Positions 1-5,588 of a stretch of DNA of 6,004 bases are shown here, piece by piece. Positions within the stretch are counted from its first letter, which is position 1. Every line of letters starts with the position of its first letter. A model generated the notes under the pieces. The model searched no databases, was not told the origin of the DNA, and saw only the letters and a program-made list of their open reading frames with translations. Source of the stretch: Minisyncoccota bacterium (GTDB lineage: Bacteria; Patescibacteriota; Minisyncoccia; Minisyncoccales; CG1-02-41-26). Location of the stretch: positions 1 to 6,004 of the forward strand of contig JAQURU010000039.1 in assembly GCA_028715435.1 (NCBI GenBank). Direction: 5' to 3'. Position numbers and translations under genes: made by a program.

Positions 1-959
1 AATTGAACTGTTTGGTTTGTAAAAGGCACTTGAGGGCTCCAAGTAAAATCAGGAGTTGGGTAGATATGCAAAGGAGTTGTGAAATTATTGCCATAAGCCC
101 AATCAGAGGCCAAGCCACCGCTATCCCACACCCTCACTCGCCATTGATAAGCAGTATTATAGCCAAGTTGATTTAGCCCAGGGCTTGGCGAAAGTAATAT
201 TTCTTTTGTTTGAGAAGGGCTTGAAGCAGTTTCGTCAAATTCACCAGAACCTGCAACCCAAGTAGCATTGCTAGTTTTAACAACTTGAACTTGATATGCG
301 CTTTGAGTGTCGCCTATATCTGGATCGCTGAATGTCCAAGAAAAGCTATAAGCAGGATTTGTGCATTCATTAACCAAGCTCGGATTTGAAGAAATACTCA
401 CTGTTGGTTTAGTATTAAATTTAAAAGAAGTTTGCACTTTATAAGGATAAGGGCAAGAATCATTAACAGCGTTAAAGCTTAGCCAGCCAGTTGTTTCCCC
501 GCCCCAAGCCCAGCCAGAAAAATCTCCTGTGTTTCTATCAATAGAAACATTACAGCCATTGCCCCGCAATCGTACCCAATCACCAGTGGTTAAAATTTTA
601 CCCCAACCATAAACTAAACCATCGCTCTTATCCACCCAAGCCCGGCAAGGAGCTGTTGGGCAGCTTCCTAAGTCTGCTTCATTAAAAGTTATCCATCCAG
701 CATGTTCTGACCAAGCATAGCCAGAAAAAACCCCTGTTGCTCCATTATCAGTTATGTTAACCCCATAAGAATTGCCCCCGCCAGAAGAAGTGTTGTTAAA
801 ACTAACCCAACCCATTAAATCTGACCAAGCAAACCCCCAAACATTATCCAAAGCCCCTGCTTTTACCTGTTGGTTGGTATGGCTATAAACCAAAATAACG
901 CCAGTTGCCGCCACCAGCGCTATTGCCAAGCCAGTTAAAATTTTCTTATAAATTCGCAT
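1..959 (-). CDS. Exported GW-repeat / FN3-like / PKD surface protein (3' end beyond window)
   Basis: The frame opens at the ATG at 959-957 and stays open to the left edge, giving 319 visible residues with no stop, so the C-terminus is missing. Residues 1-7 are basic (MRIYKKI) and about 8-25 are hydrophobic, which indicates a signal peptide or membrane anchor. Residues 41-163 hold three tryptophan-rich repeats. Residues about 185-296 form an FN3-like beta-sandwich region, with PTVSIS, SFSWTFSDPD, an AYQW-VRVWDSGG stretch and DWAYGNNFTTP. The visible end (PDFTWSPQVPFTNQTVQ, about 302-319) reads like the first strand of a PKD domain. Cysteines C100, C105, C136, C169 and C199 could form disulfides outside the cell. 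The GW-repeat plus PKD style is one I associate with large Parcubacteria surface proteins. It starts 12 bases after the upstream stop and has only a weak AGAAAG-like ribosome site, so it is probably the last visible gene of a three-gene operon and may be translationally coupled. Function is inferred as cell-surface adhesion or structure; no catalytic motif is seen. Confidence 0.85.
   Translation of the reverse strand, partial: MRIYKKILTGLAIALVAATGVILVYSHTNQQVKAGALDNVWGFAWSDLMGWVSFNNTSSGGGNSYGVNITDNGATGVFSGYAWSEHAGWITFNEADLGSCPTAPCRAWVDKSDGLVYGWGKILTTGDWVRLRGNGCNVSIDRNTGDFSGWAWGGETTGWLSFNAVNDSCPYPYKVQTSFKFNTKPTVSISSNPSLVNECTNPAYSFSWTFSDPDIGDTQSAYQVQVVKTSNATWVAGSGEFDETASSPSQTKEILLSPSPGLNQLGYNTAYQWRVRVWDSGGLASDWAYGNNFTTPLHIYPTPDFTWSPQVPFTNQTVQ
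471..839 (-). repeat. Three GW (G-x-AW...GW-x-[ST]-FN) protein repeats
   Basis: Within the leftmost gene, residues 41-55 (WGFAWSDLMGWVSFN), 79-93 (SGYAWSEHAGWITFN) and 148-163 (SGWAWGGETTGWLSFN) share the pattern G-[FYW]-AW-x4-5-GW-[VIL]-[ST]-FN. The second and third are each preceded by a beta-strand-like stretch: YGVNITDNGATGVF before the second, and CNVSIDRNTGDF before the third. The spacing is uneven (38 then about 69 residues), so the third unit carries an insertion with extra cysteines. The aromatic and Gly positions are conserved while the rest varies, which fits an old duplicated surface fold rather than a recent DNA repeat. Confidence 0.8.
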
Positions 960-971
960 AGAAAAAACTTT

Positions 972-1388
972 CTATTGAACTCGCGAAACCTGTATCCATT
1001 CTGCCTGAACTTTCTGCCAAGGCCACAAAAATCTTAAATCGTTCAAGCTTTTGATGGTTATTTGATCGCCTATTTGCAAATCAGTAAAAGAAATCTCTTT
1101 AGCAAAAGTAGGTTCGTGCATATTTTCTTCAGTAATAATAAGCATTTCTATTAACGAGAATTTAGTTGAACCCACGGTTAAGACTTTAAATGTTTTTTCT
1201 TTTCCAAAAAGATTTGACTCTGCAGGTTCTTTAACTTGCAAAATATTGCCCTTAATTTCTGCAATTACCCCGCCAAACACAAAAACTGGCTCATTTGGCC
1301 TGTCTTTAGCTTGTAAATAAAACCAGAGCCCAGTTGCACTTACTACTAGAACTATTACAATAATGAAAATTTTAAATTTATTTTTCAT
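972..1388 (-). CDS. Small membrane-anchored protein, DUF5666-like beta domain
   Basis: This complete 138-residue protein starts at ATG 1388-1386 and stops at TAG 974-972. Residues 1-6 are basic and about 7-26 (IFIIVIVLVVSATGLWFYLQ) form one membrane-spanning segment, with the rest probably outside the cell. The outer part looks like a small OB-like or DUF5666-type beta-barrel: FGGVIAEIKGNILQVKEP (38-55), then a KTFKVLTVGSTKF strand pair (65-77), then FTDLQIGDQITIKS (101-114) and a closing VQAEWIQV strand (127-134). The 'F-x-DL-x-x-GD-x-[IV]-x-[IV]' signature is the most diagnostic part. Proteins of this type are frequent in Patescibacteria and have no firm biochemical role. There are no cysteines, unlike its neighbours. 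It begins 6 bases after the stop of the large upstream gene; the only ribosome-site candidate is a weak GGTAAA overlapping that gene's end, so translational coupling is likely. The family assignment is made by eye and is moderate; the gene call itself is secure. Confidence 0.88.
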   Translation of the reverse strand: MKNKFKIFIIVIVLVVSATGLWFYLQAKDRPNEPVFVFGGVIAEIKGNILQVKEPAESNLFGKEKTFKVLTVGSTKFSLIEMLIITEENMHEPTFAKEISFTDLQIGDQITIKSLNDLRFLWPWQKVQAEWIQVSRVQ

Positions 1389-1394
1389 ATTTTT

Positions 1395-4300
1395 TTACCA
1401 AATAGGGGCAATTCTCCAGGCCTTAATACCAGTTGGAGTTTGCACTCTTACTGGAGAGGCATCTGGGTCAGCTACATCCACTAATTCTGCAGCTGCTTCC
1501 CCTGAAGGCAGCTGCACCTTAATCATTCCTCTAAGTAAACTTAGAGCATCGCTAATAGAAATAAGCTTTAGTTTAATTATACCTGTTGGGGCTTGCACTC
1601 TAATATTGCCAACTGCTGTTAAGCCCGCAGTAGAACACGTAACACAATTCCATTGCCCGCTGTCAGGCCCGGGCCTGTAATCGTAAGGTCCAGCAGGATA
1701 AAATATTTTGCCCACAACCAAGTCTGCAAGCCAATTTCTGGTTTGAGCACAAACCTGATAAGAAGTGCCTGCCTGAAGCCCGGTAACCTGCCAATTGGCA
1801 GGTAAAAATTCTTGCACATCATAGTTAAACCCTAAATTGTATGTGAAAATTGTACCAGTATTCACCCAATTACTATTATAGCCACTGTTTATGATAGAAC
1901 CATCTGTGTTTCTTATTTGAATCCTGATGCCGGAATTTCCGCTATTTAACCTTGAAAAAGCAAAGCGTGTTCTAGCAAAAGGTGGGTATGTACTTTTGCC
2001 CTCGTTGGACTTCACGTTAACATCAAATGCATTATTTTGAGCATTAATGCAAGAAATTAAATCAGGGGTTTCAATTGGCGCAACTGTTTCTTTTTTGACA
2101 ACTTCTGAACAAATCCCTGCTTTACAAGCCGAAATTCCAATTTGAACTTTATCCCAATGATTTGGATCAATAAAACGAAAGGAGGCAGTCCCTAAATTAG
2201 TGCCTGAGCAAAAATGAAACTGTCTAAAACTTGTCCCTGATGCAATTTCGGTTGTAGGACAGCTGCCATAATTGCCTGGATATGTAATTTTATAACTATC
2301 AGCTCCTTGGGAAGCATCCCATTGCCAATCAATATACCAAAATTCAGGATCATTAGGATCGGTCATAATGCCTCTGCCTTTAGCAACTGTTCTTAAATTC
2401 GTGGGAGGCAAAGGAGGAGTGGTATAAGATTCAGGCCCATATTCAGTGCCAGCAATACCTTCCTGATTTCTGCTTTGGCTAAAAAAAGTATAAGTTGTGT
2501 TGGGTAAAAGCCCTGTTAAAGACCAGGTAGTAGAAGCAGCGAAGTTTTTGATCCTGCCAGTGTTGATTTCTCTAAATTGAATACCAGAAGCGCCTTTAGT
2601 AAGATTAGTAAAATAATTTCCCCGCCAAGAAATAGTTGTTAAAAGCAATGTTTGAGAGGTAGCCTGAAATAGAATATCTATAGGATTTTCTATTAAAGTA
2701 GCAGCTGAAGCATAAGTATAACCAGAACACATGGCAGCATTACAAGCGCTCACGCTAAGTCCATAAAAACTATTTTCGTTGAGTGTTTGTATACAACCGC
2801 CAGCACATATGCCGCAACCAATGTAAGGAGCTAATACTTGCTGAAAGGTAGTACTTAGAAAGTTAGATTCTTTAAGGCAAAGCCACCCCGCAACGGCATC
2901 ATGGATATAAATCTTGTAATATTCAGCCCCAGCTACTGGATCCCATTGCCAAGTAATAGAAGTGCCCGTCCTGGCTATAGGCCTTAAGTTCTTGGGCTCT
3001 GAAACAAATTGAGCTGTTGTGCAGGAAACAGAAGCAGTTCCTGCTGCTTCTTCTGCATCACCATTACGGCTGGGACCAATTGTAAACGTATAGTTTGTGT
3101 TAGAGGCAAGGCCATTAAAAGTGTAAGAACGGGTTTGAGCCCACACAGGCACTTCAGCACCACGCTGGAACTTAATACCAGAACTGCCAGCTGTTAAATT
3201 AGAAAATGCGCCGCCCCCAGCTGAACTAACAGTAACAGTTATAAAATCAAGGCCAAGCGCTGTGCAGGAAGCGCTTGCCACTGCTTCCACTGAAGTAAAG
3301 GCAGAAGCTATGTTAGAAAAATCAGAACTTCCCAAGGGATTGCAGGCCTTTAATTTACGGCTGTATTGTGTGTTTACAGACAAACCGGTTTCCTGATAAG
3401 AGCAAGCTGAACCAACCCCGCCCGCACAAGTTATGCTGTCTTTAACTAAGCCCCCAGAACTATCATAAAGCCGGTATTCTGTTGGAGAGTTGCCAACTTG
3501 AGTCCACGACCAAGTTATAGAATTTAAAGTATTGCCAGAATGACTTAAGGTTGGAACGTTAGGAGGAATAGCCACGATTGTGCAACTTCGTTCAACATCT
3601 GAAGCAAAAGCACAATCAGCTCGTGAAGCAGAGTCTGCTTTACAACCTACCCTAACATTGCCCATTCCACCGCCAAGATCATTACAAGTTAGAGTTTTGG
3701 TTTCTTGATGCCAAGCATTATCATTAACTTGCTGGTTTGCTTGGCAAAAAAACTGGGATAAAGTTCCTAATATATTAGAATATAGGCCCTTTCGATATAG
3801 ATACGGTTTTGTAGCTGGAACTAAATTGCGATATTCATAGGTAATATTTACAGTTTGGCCATAAGTACAATTAGCAGGGCAAGACAAATTTCTAATATCA
3901 CAAGACCGAACACAAACTCCGCCAACGCAAGCAAGTCCAGAGCAACAATCAGGGGTGCTATTACAACTCTGGCCTTCTGTTTTACAACTTGGTGGCACAT
4001 AACCAGAACAATTACTGTCATCTACTACTCTACCGCAAGAATACATGTAAAGAGAGGCGTTCTCAACACAGACGTCACCGCAATTAGCAAATGACGTCTC
4101 GTAAGAAAAAATATCGGTTCTGTAACATTTACGACAATAAGTCTCTGCTAAAAGATTACCGCTAACGTCATAACATTGACCCTTTAATGTTTTCCAGAAG
4201 GTACAACTTTTAGAATAATCTGGCCATCCGCAGTCTGATATGGACCAATTAAATCCATTATAAAAAAGTTGGTCACAACCACAAACACTATCTGCATCAA

Positions 4301-4622
4301 TATAGCTACGAATCGAAGGATAAAAAGCTCGGTTGTTGCCCACCGTATAATTTGTGCCAGCAGGACACTGAAAATCTCCAGGAAAACATGGACCCCATGG
4401 AAAGCATACCACTTGAGCTTCCCATTGGCTATTACTTGAAAAATTAAAATAAAATTGCCTACCATCTGGGCAGCTAAAAATAGGGCCTGTAGGTTGAGGG
4501 TAAGTCACTTGATTACAAAATGACTGAGCTAGAGCGTTGTTAGCAAAAAATAAAATTGCACAACAAAAAAGCACGAAAGAAAAAATAGATAAATTGATTT
4601 TTCTGTTTCTTAAAAAAGTCAT
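1395..4622 (-). CDS. Large exported cysteine-rich, multi-FN3-like protein
   Basis: This 1075-residue protein has a clear signal peptide: basic RNRK near the start, hydrophobic core about 11-27, and a likely cleavage after NNALA (residue 32). Residues 36-347 contain 30 cysteines, an even number consistent with heavy disulfide bonding. Residues 213-237 match a cystine-knot spacing. Residues about 240-350 form a separate unit (CPANCTYGQTVNITYEYRN to DVERSCTIV). Residues 355-998 are three tandem copies of a two-domain FN3-like unit, and 1007-1072 hold a triple short repeat. No LPxTG, dockerin or C-terminal membrane helix is visible, so how it is held at the surface is unclear. No enzyme motif is seen; adhesion, scaffolding or binding of a partner is inferred. 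It is the first gene of the minus-strand cluster, with only a weak GAG ribosome site 5 bases before ATG. The whole length is open in a single frame with no sign of a frameshift. I do not recognise a named family for the full protein. Confidence 0.9.
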   Translation of the reverse strand: MTFLRNRKINLSIFSFVLFCCAILFFANNALAQSFCNQVTYPQPTGPIFSCPDGRQFYFNFSSNSQWEAQVVCFPWGPCFPGDFQCPAGTNYTVGNNRAFYPSIRSYIDADSVCGCDQLFYNGFNWSISDCGWPDYSKSCTFWKTLKGQCYDVSGNLLAETYCRKCYRTDIFSYETSFANCGDVCVENASLYMYSCGRVVDDSNCSGYVPPSCKTEGQSCNSTPDCCSGLACVGGVCVRSCDIRNLSCPANCTYGQTVNITYEYRNLVPATKPYLYRKGLYSNILGTLSQFFCQANQQVNDNAWHQETKTLTCNDLGGGMGNVRVGCKADSASRADCAFASDVERSCTIVAIPPNVPTLSHSGNTLNSITWSWTQVGNSPTEYRLYDSSGGLVKDSITCAGGVGSACSYQETGLSVNTQYSRKLKACNPLGSSDFSNIASAFTSVEAVASASCTALGLDFITVTVSSAGGGAFSNLTAGSSGIKFQRGAEVPVWAQTRSYTFNGLASNTNYTFTIGPSRNGDAEEAAGTASVSCTTAQFVSEPKNLRPIARTGTSITWQWDPVAGAEYYKIYIHDAVAGWLCLKESNFLSTTFQQVLAPYIGCGICAGGCIQTLNENSFYGLSVSACNAAMCSGYTYASAATLIENPIDILFQATSQTLLLTTISWRGNYFTNLTKGASGIQFREINTGRIKNFAASTTWSLTGLLPNTTYTFFSQSRNQEGIAGTEYGPESYTTPPLPPTNLRTVAKGRGIMTDPNDPEFWYIDWQWDASQGADSYKITYPGNYGSCPTTEIASGTSFRQFHFCSGTNLGTASFRFIDPNHWDKVQIGISACKAGICSEVVKKETVAPIETPDLISCINAQNNAFDVNVKSNEGKSTYPPFARTRFAFSRLNSGNSGIRIQIRNTDGSIINSGYNSNWVNTGTIFTYNLGFNYDVQEFLPANWQVTGLQAGTSYQVCAQTRNWLADLVVGKIFYPAGPYDYRPGPDSGQWNCVTCSTAGLTAVGNIRVQAPTGIIKLKLISISDALSLLRGMIKVQLPSGEAAAELVDVADPDASPVRVQTPTGIKAWRIAPIW
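1407..1604 (-). repeat. Triple [IV]-[RK]-VQ-x-P-[TS]-G C-terminal repeat
   Basis: Residues 1007-1021 (IRVQAPTGIIKLKLI), 1034-1048 (IKVQLPSGEAAAELV) and 1058-1072 (VRVQTPTGIKAWRIA) of the large exported protein are clearly related, with periods of 27 and 24 residues. On the DNA, the outer two copies are still similar (CTTGCACTCT against TTTGCACTCT on the plus strand), while the middle copy has drifted. The protein ends three residues after the third copy (PIW), so this is its C-terminal module. It could be a sorting, assembly or wall-binding tail. I do not recognise the family. Confidence 0.75.
1629..3560 (-). repeat. Three tandem copies of a two-domain (A-B) FN3-like unit
   Basis: Residues 355-998 of the large exported protein alternate two beta-sandwich types. 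Type A carries [SY]-I-[TD]-W-x-W (W371, W558, W766) and a late A-C-[NK] site (C427, C627, C833); copies 2 and 3 have a second Cys five residues on (C632, C838). Type B carries [SN]-L-[TN]-x-G-x-SGI-[KQR]-[FI] (G482, G680, G898), then [NT]-GL-x-x-[NG]-T-x-Y (L505, L705, L949) and an S/T-RN near its end. The order is A-B-A-B-A-B with a period of about 190-220 residues. The third B copy is longer, with an insertion around 903-940. Type A fits fibronectin III; type B is a related but distinct domain I cannot name. Confidence 0.78.
3912..3986 (-). other. Knottin-like cystine-knot motif in the large exported protein
   Basis: Residues 213-237 have six cysteines at C213, C220, C226, C227, C232 and C237, giving the spacing C-x6-C-x5-CC-x4-C-x4-C. 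This is the classic spacing of inhibitor-cystine-knot (knottin) peptides such as many spider toxins and plant inhibitors. The core text is SCNSTPDCCSGLACVGG. It sits inside a much larger cysteine-rich region, so it is an embedded module and not a free toxin. The match is by spacing only; disulfide pairing is inferred. Confidence 0.65.
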
Positions 4623-4681
4623 AATTTCTCAAAATAATTTTTTAAATTTTTTAGTTATTTCTTAAAATTTGCCTTTTTCTC

Positions 4682-4710
4682 TTGACAAAAAAATAGAAAG
4701 ATGGCAAAAT
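4682..4710 (+). promoter_or_regulatory. Sigma-70-type promoter for the plus-strand secreted-protein gene
   Basis: A perfect TTGACA (4682-4687) is followed 17 bases later by CAAAAT (4705-4710), a 4-of-6 match to TATAAT. A TG sits one base upstream of it (4702-4703), making an extended -10. The predicted start is near 4717, leaving a leader of about 45 bases with a strong ribosome site. It lies in the 140-base divergent region, which is otherwise A/T tracts. Confidence 0.65.
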
Positions 4711-4720
4711 AAAACAATAA

Positions 4721-4750
4721 ATTATACGCTGTTCTTATATTTTATAAAAA
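4721..4750 (-). promoter_or_regulatory. Candidate promoter for the three-gene minus-strand operon
   Basis: Read on the minus strand, 4726-4721 is a perfect TATAAT. The -35 is poor: TTTTAT (4749-4744) at 17 bases or TTTTTA (4750-4745) at 18 bases. Transcription would start near 4714 with a leader of about 90 bases before the ATG at 4622. The weak -35 overlaps the start of the opposite gene's ribosome site. Other A/T-rich -10-like strings between 4623 and 4680 cannot be excluded. Confidence 0.4.
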
Positions 4751-4756
4751 AGGAGG
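4750..4756 (+). promoter_or_regulatory. Strong Shine-Dalgarno deciding the start at 4763
   Basis: AAGGAGG lies 6 bases before the ATG at 4763. This is close to the ideal anti-Shine-Dalgarno match and is much stronger than the ribosome sites of the minus-strand genes. It fixes the start of the 252-residue protein. Confidence 0.9.
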
Positions 4757-4762
4757 CTCATC

Positions 4763-5521
4763 ATGAAAAAAATTGTTTTTTTCATTGGTTTATGTTTTCT
4801 GATTTCGTTCCTTGTGTCTATATCATCGGCAAAAAAAACACCAACCACATTAACTGCCTCGGTCCAACAGCCTGAAACAGTGCTTTCTTTGGTTTATCAA
4901 ACTGTGCCAAAGAAAATCACTCTTCAGCCCGATGACTTAAAGATCGGACAGGCAATTAATTGCCAAACCTGGAGTGTTACAGCCGGAGGATTCCGCACAA
5001 AAAACCTTTGGATTCAAATTAAATTCTCTGAAATTCCTCGATTAAATATCTCACGTGGACGAGACTGTCCAGAGCAAGCAATGGTTAGGGGATATCTCGA
5101 TGGAAGAATAGAATTCAAAAGCGAATCTTCTGAAAACTTCAAGGGAGAAATTCTGATCGTATCCTCTATCAAAGCCATTGCCGTGGAAGTAATTGAGCCT
5201 CAAAACGTCGACGTCAAAGCTGAATTCACAAGTTACGGGAAAATAATTCCCTTAATTGTGAATCGCACCTTAAGAAGCTTCGTTGTGGAGGTTAATACTA
5301 TTCCGGTAGTCCCTCTTGTTTCGTTATTTGCAGAAGAAAACTGGTCGCTAGATTCTTGGGAAATCCCAGAAATGGGATGGGCAAGGATTAAAACTGCATA
5401 TATCGAAAATCCATTTCTTGCCCCCCCCTTAATCATTGTAAAAGAAATTGGCAAAAGAAATATACTGCCAATGACTAAACAAAAAACAGTATGGGGAGCA
5501 TGGAAATCTTGCAAAGAGTAA
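4763..5521 (+). CDS. Secreted protein of unknown function (252 aa)
   Basis: The product begins MKKIVFFIGLCFLISFLVSI with a likely cleavage after SSA (residue 23), a textbook Sec signal peptide. The mature part is about 229 residues, beta-rich by appearance, with three cysteines (C67, C102, C250) and no further membrane segment. Recognisable stretches are INCQTWSVTAGGFRTKNLWIQIKFSEIP (65-92), RGYLDGRIEFKSES (109-122), a beta-strand pair around 130-165, and a C-terminus ending TVWGAWKSCKE. I see no catalytic motif and do not recognise the family; an extracellular beta-sandwich or binding protein is a guess from composition only. The start is fixed by AAGGAGG, an upstream TTGACA promoter is present, and an intrinsic terminator follows 10 bases after the stop, so it is probably a single-gene transcript. 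It uses more CGN and CTC codons than the minus-strand genes, judged by eye, which may mean a different origin. An eight-C run falls in codons 220-222. Confidence 0.88.
   Translation: MKKIVFFIGLCFLISFLVSISSAKKTPTTLTASVQQPETVLSLVYQTVPKKITLQPDDLKIGQAINCQTWSVTAGGFRTKNLWIQIKFSEIPRLNISRGRDCPEQAMVRGYLDGRIEFKSESSENFKGEILIVSSIKAIAVEVIEPQNVDVKAEFTSYGKIIPLIVNRTLRSFVVEVNTIPVVPLVSLFAEENWSLDSWEIPEMGWARIKTAYIENPFLAPPLIIVKEIGKRNILPMTKQKTVWGAWKSCKE
5421..5428 (+). repeat. C8 homopolymer inside the secreted-protein gene
   Basis: Eight consecutive C bases encode the end of Ala220 plus Pro221 and Pro222 in an otherwise AT-rich gene. The reading frame is intact through it in this sequence. Such tracts are prone to slippage during replication and to sequencing error. 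Confidence 0.9.
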
Positions 5522-5531
5522 TCCTCACAAC

Positions 5532-5570
5532 ATAGGACACCTATCAATAGATAGTGTGTCCTATTTTTTT
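5532..5570 (+). terminator. Intrinsic terminator of the plus-strand gene
   Basis: ATAGGACAC (5532-5540) pairs with GTGTCCTAT (5556-5564), and directly inside it CTATC (5541-5545) pairs with GATAG (5550-5554). This makes a 14-pair hairpin with an AATA loop and a single bulged T at 5555. A T7 run (5564-5570) follows, whose first T is also the last stem base, and then A7. The stop codon is 10 bases upstream. On the minus strand the hairpin is not followed by a T-run, so it is a weaker candidate for ending the facing gene. Confidence 0.92.
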
Positions 5571-5588
5571 AAAAAAATTGAAAAGAGC

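Noticed and set aside
1363..1680. Plus-strand open frame of 105 codons
   Set aside because: It lies antisense to the end of the large exported gene, is low in complexity (Thr/Ala/Ser-rich) and has no ribosome site; it is a shadow of the repeat-rich coding strand.
3009..3197. Plus-strand cysteine-rich open frame
   Set aside because: It is wholly antisense inside the large gene, and its Cys/Ser run is the complement of Ala/Glu/Ser codons there; no start signals.
4184..4465. Minus-strand 93-codon frame inside the cysteine-rich region
   Set aside because: It overlaps the signal-peptide-bearing 1075-residue gene in another frame and has no ribosome site; the longer frame has the coherent domains.
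4623..4680. A/T-rich stretch as a riboswitch or origin-like element
   Set aside because: Only A and T tracts are present, with no stable stem set or iterated boxes; it is better read as leader and promoter background.
5233..5547. Minus-strand 104-codon frame opposite the secreted-protein gene
   Set aside because: Its start lies within the terminator hairpin, and it is antisense to a gene with full expression signals; no family resemblance.
5564..5577. T7A7 palindrome as a protein-binding site or second terminator
   Set aside because: The T7 half is explained as the U-tract of the hairpin terminator; T7A7 alone is too simple to call a separate element.
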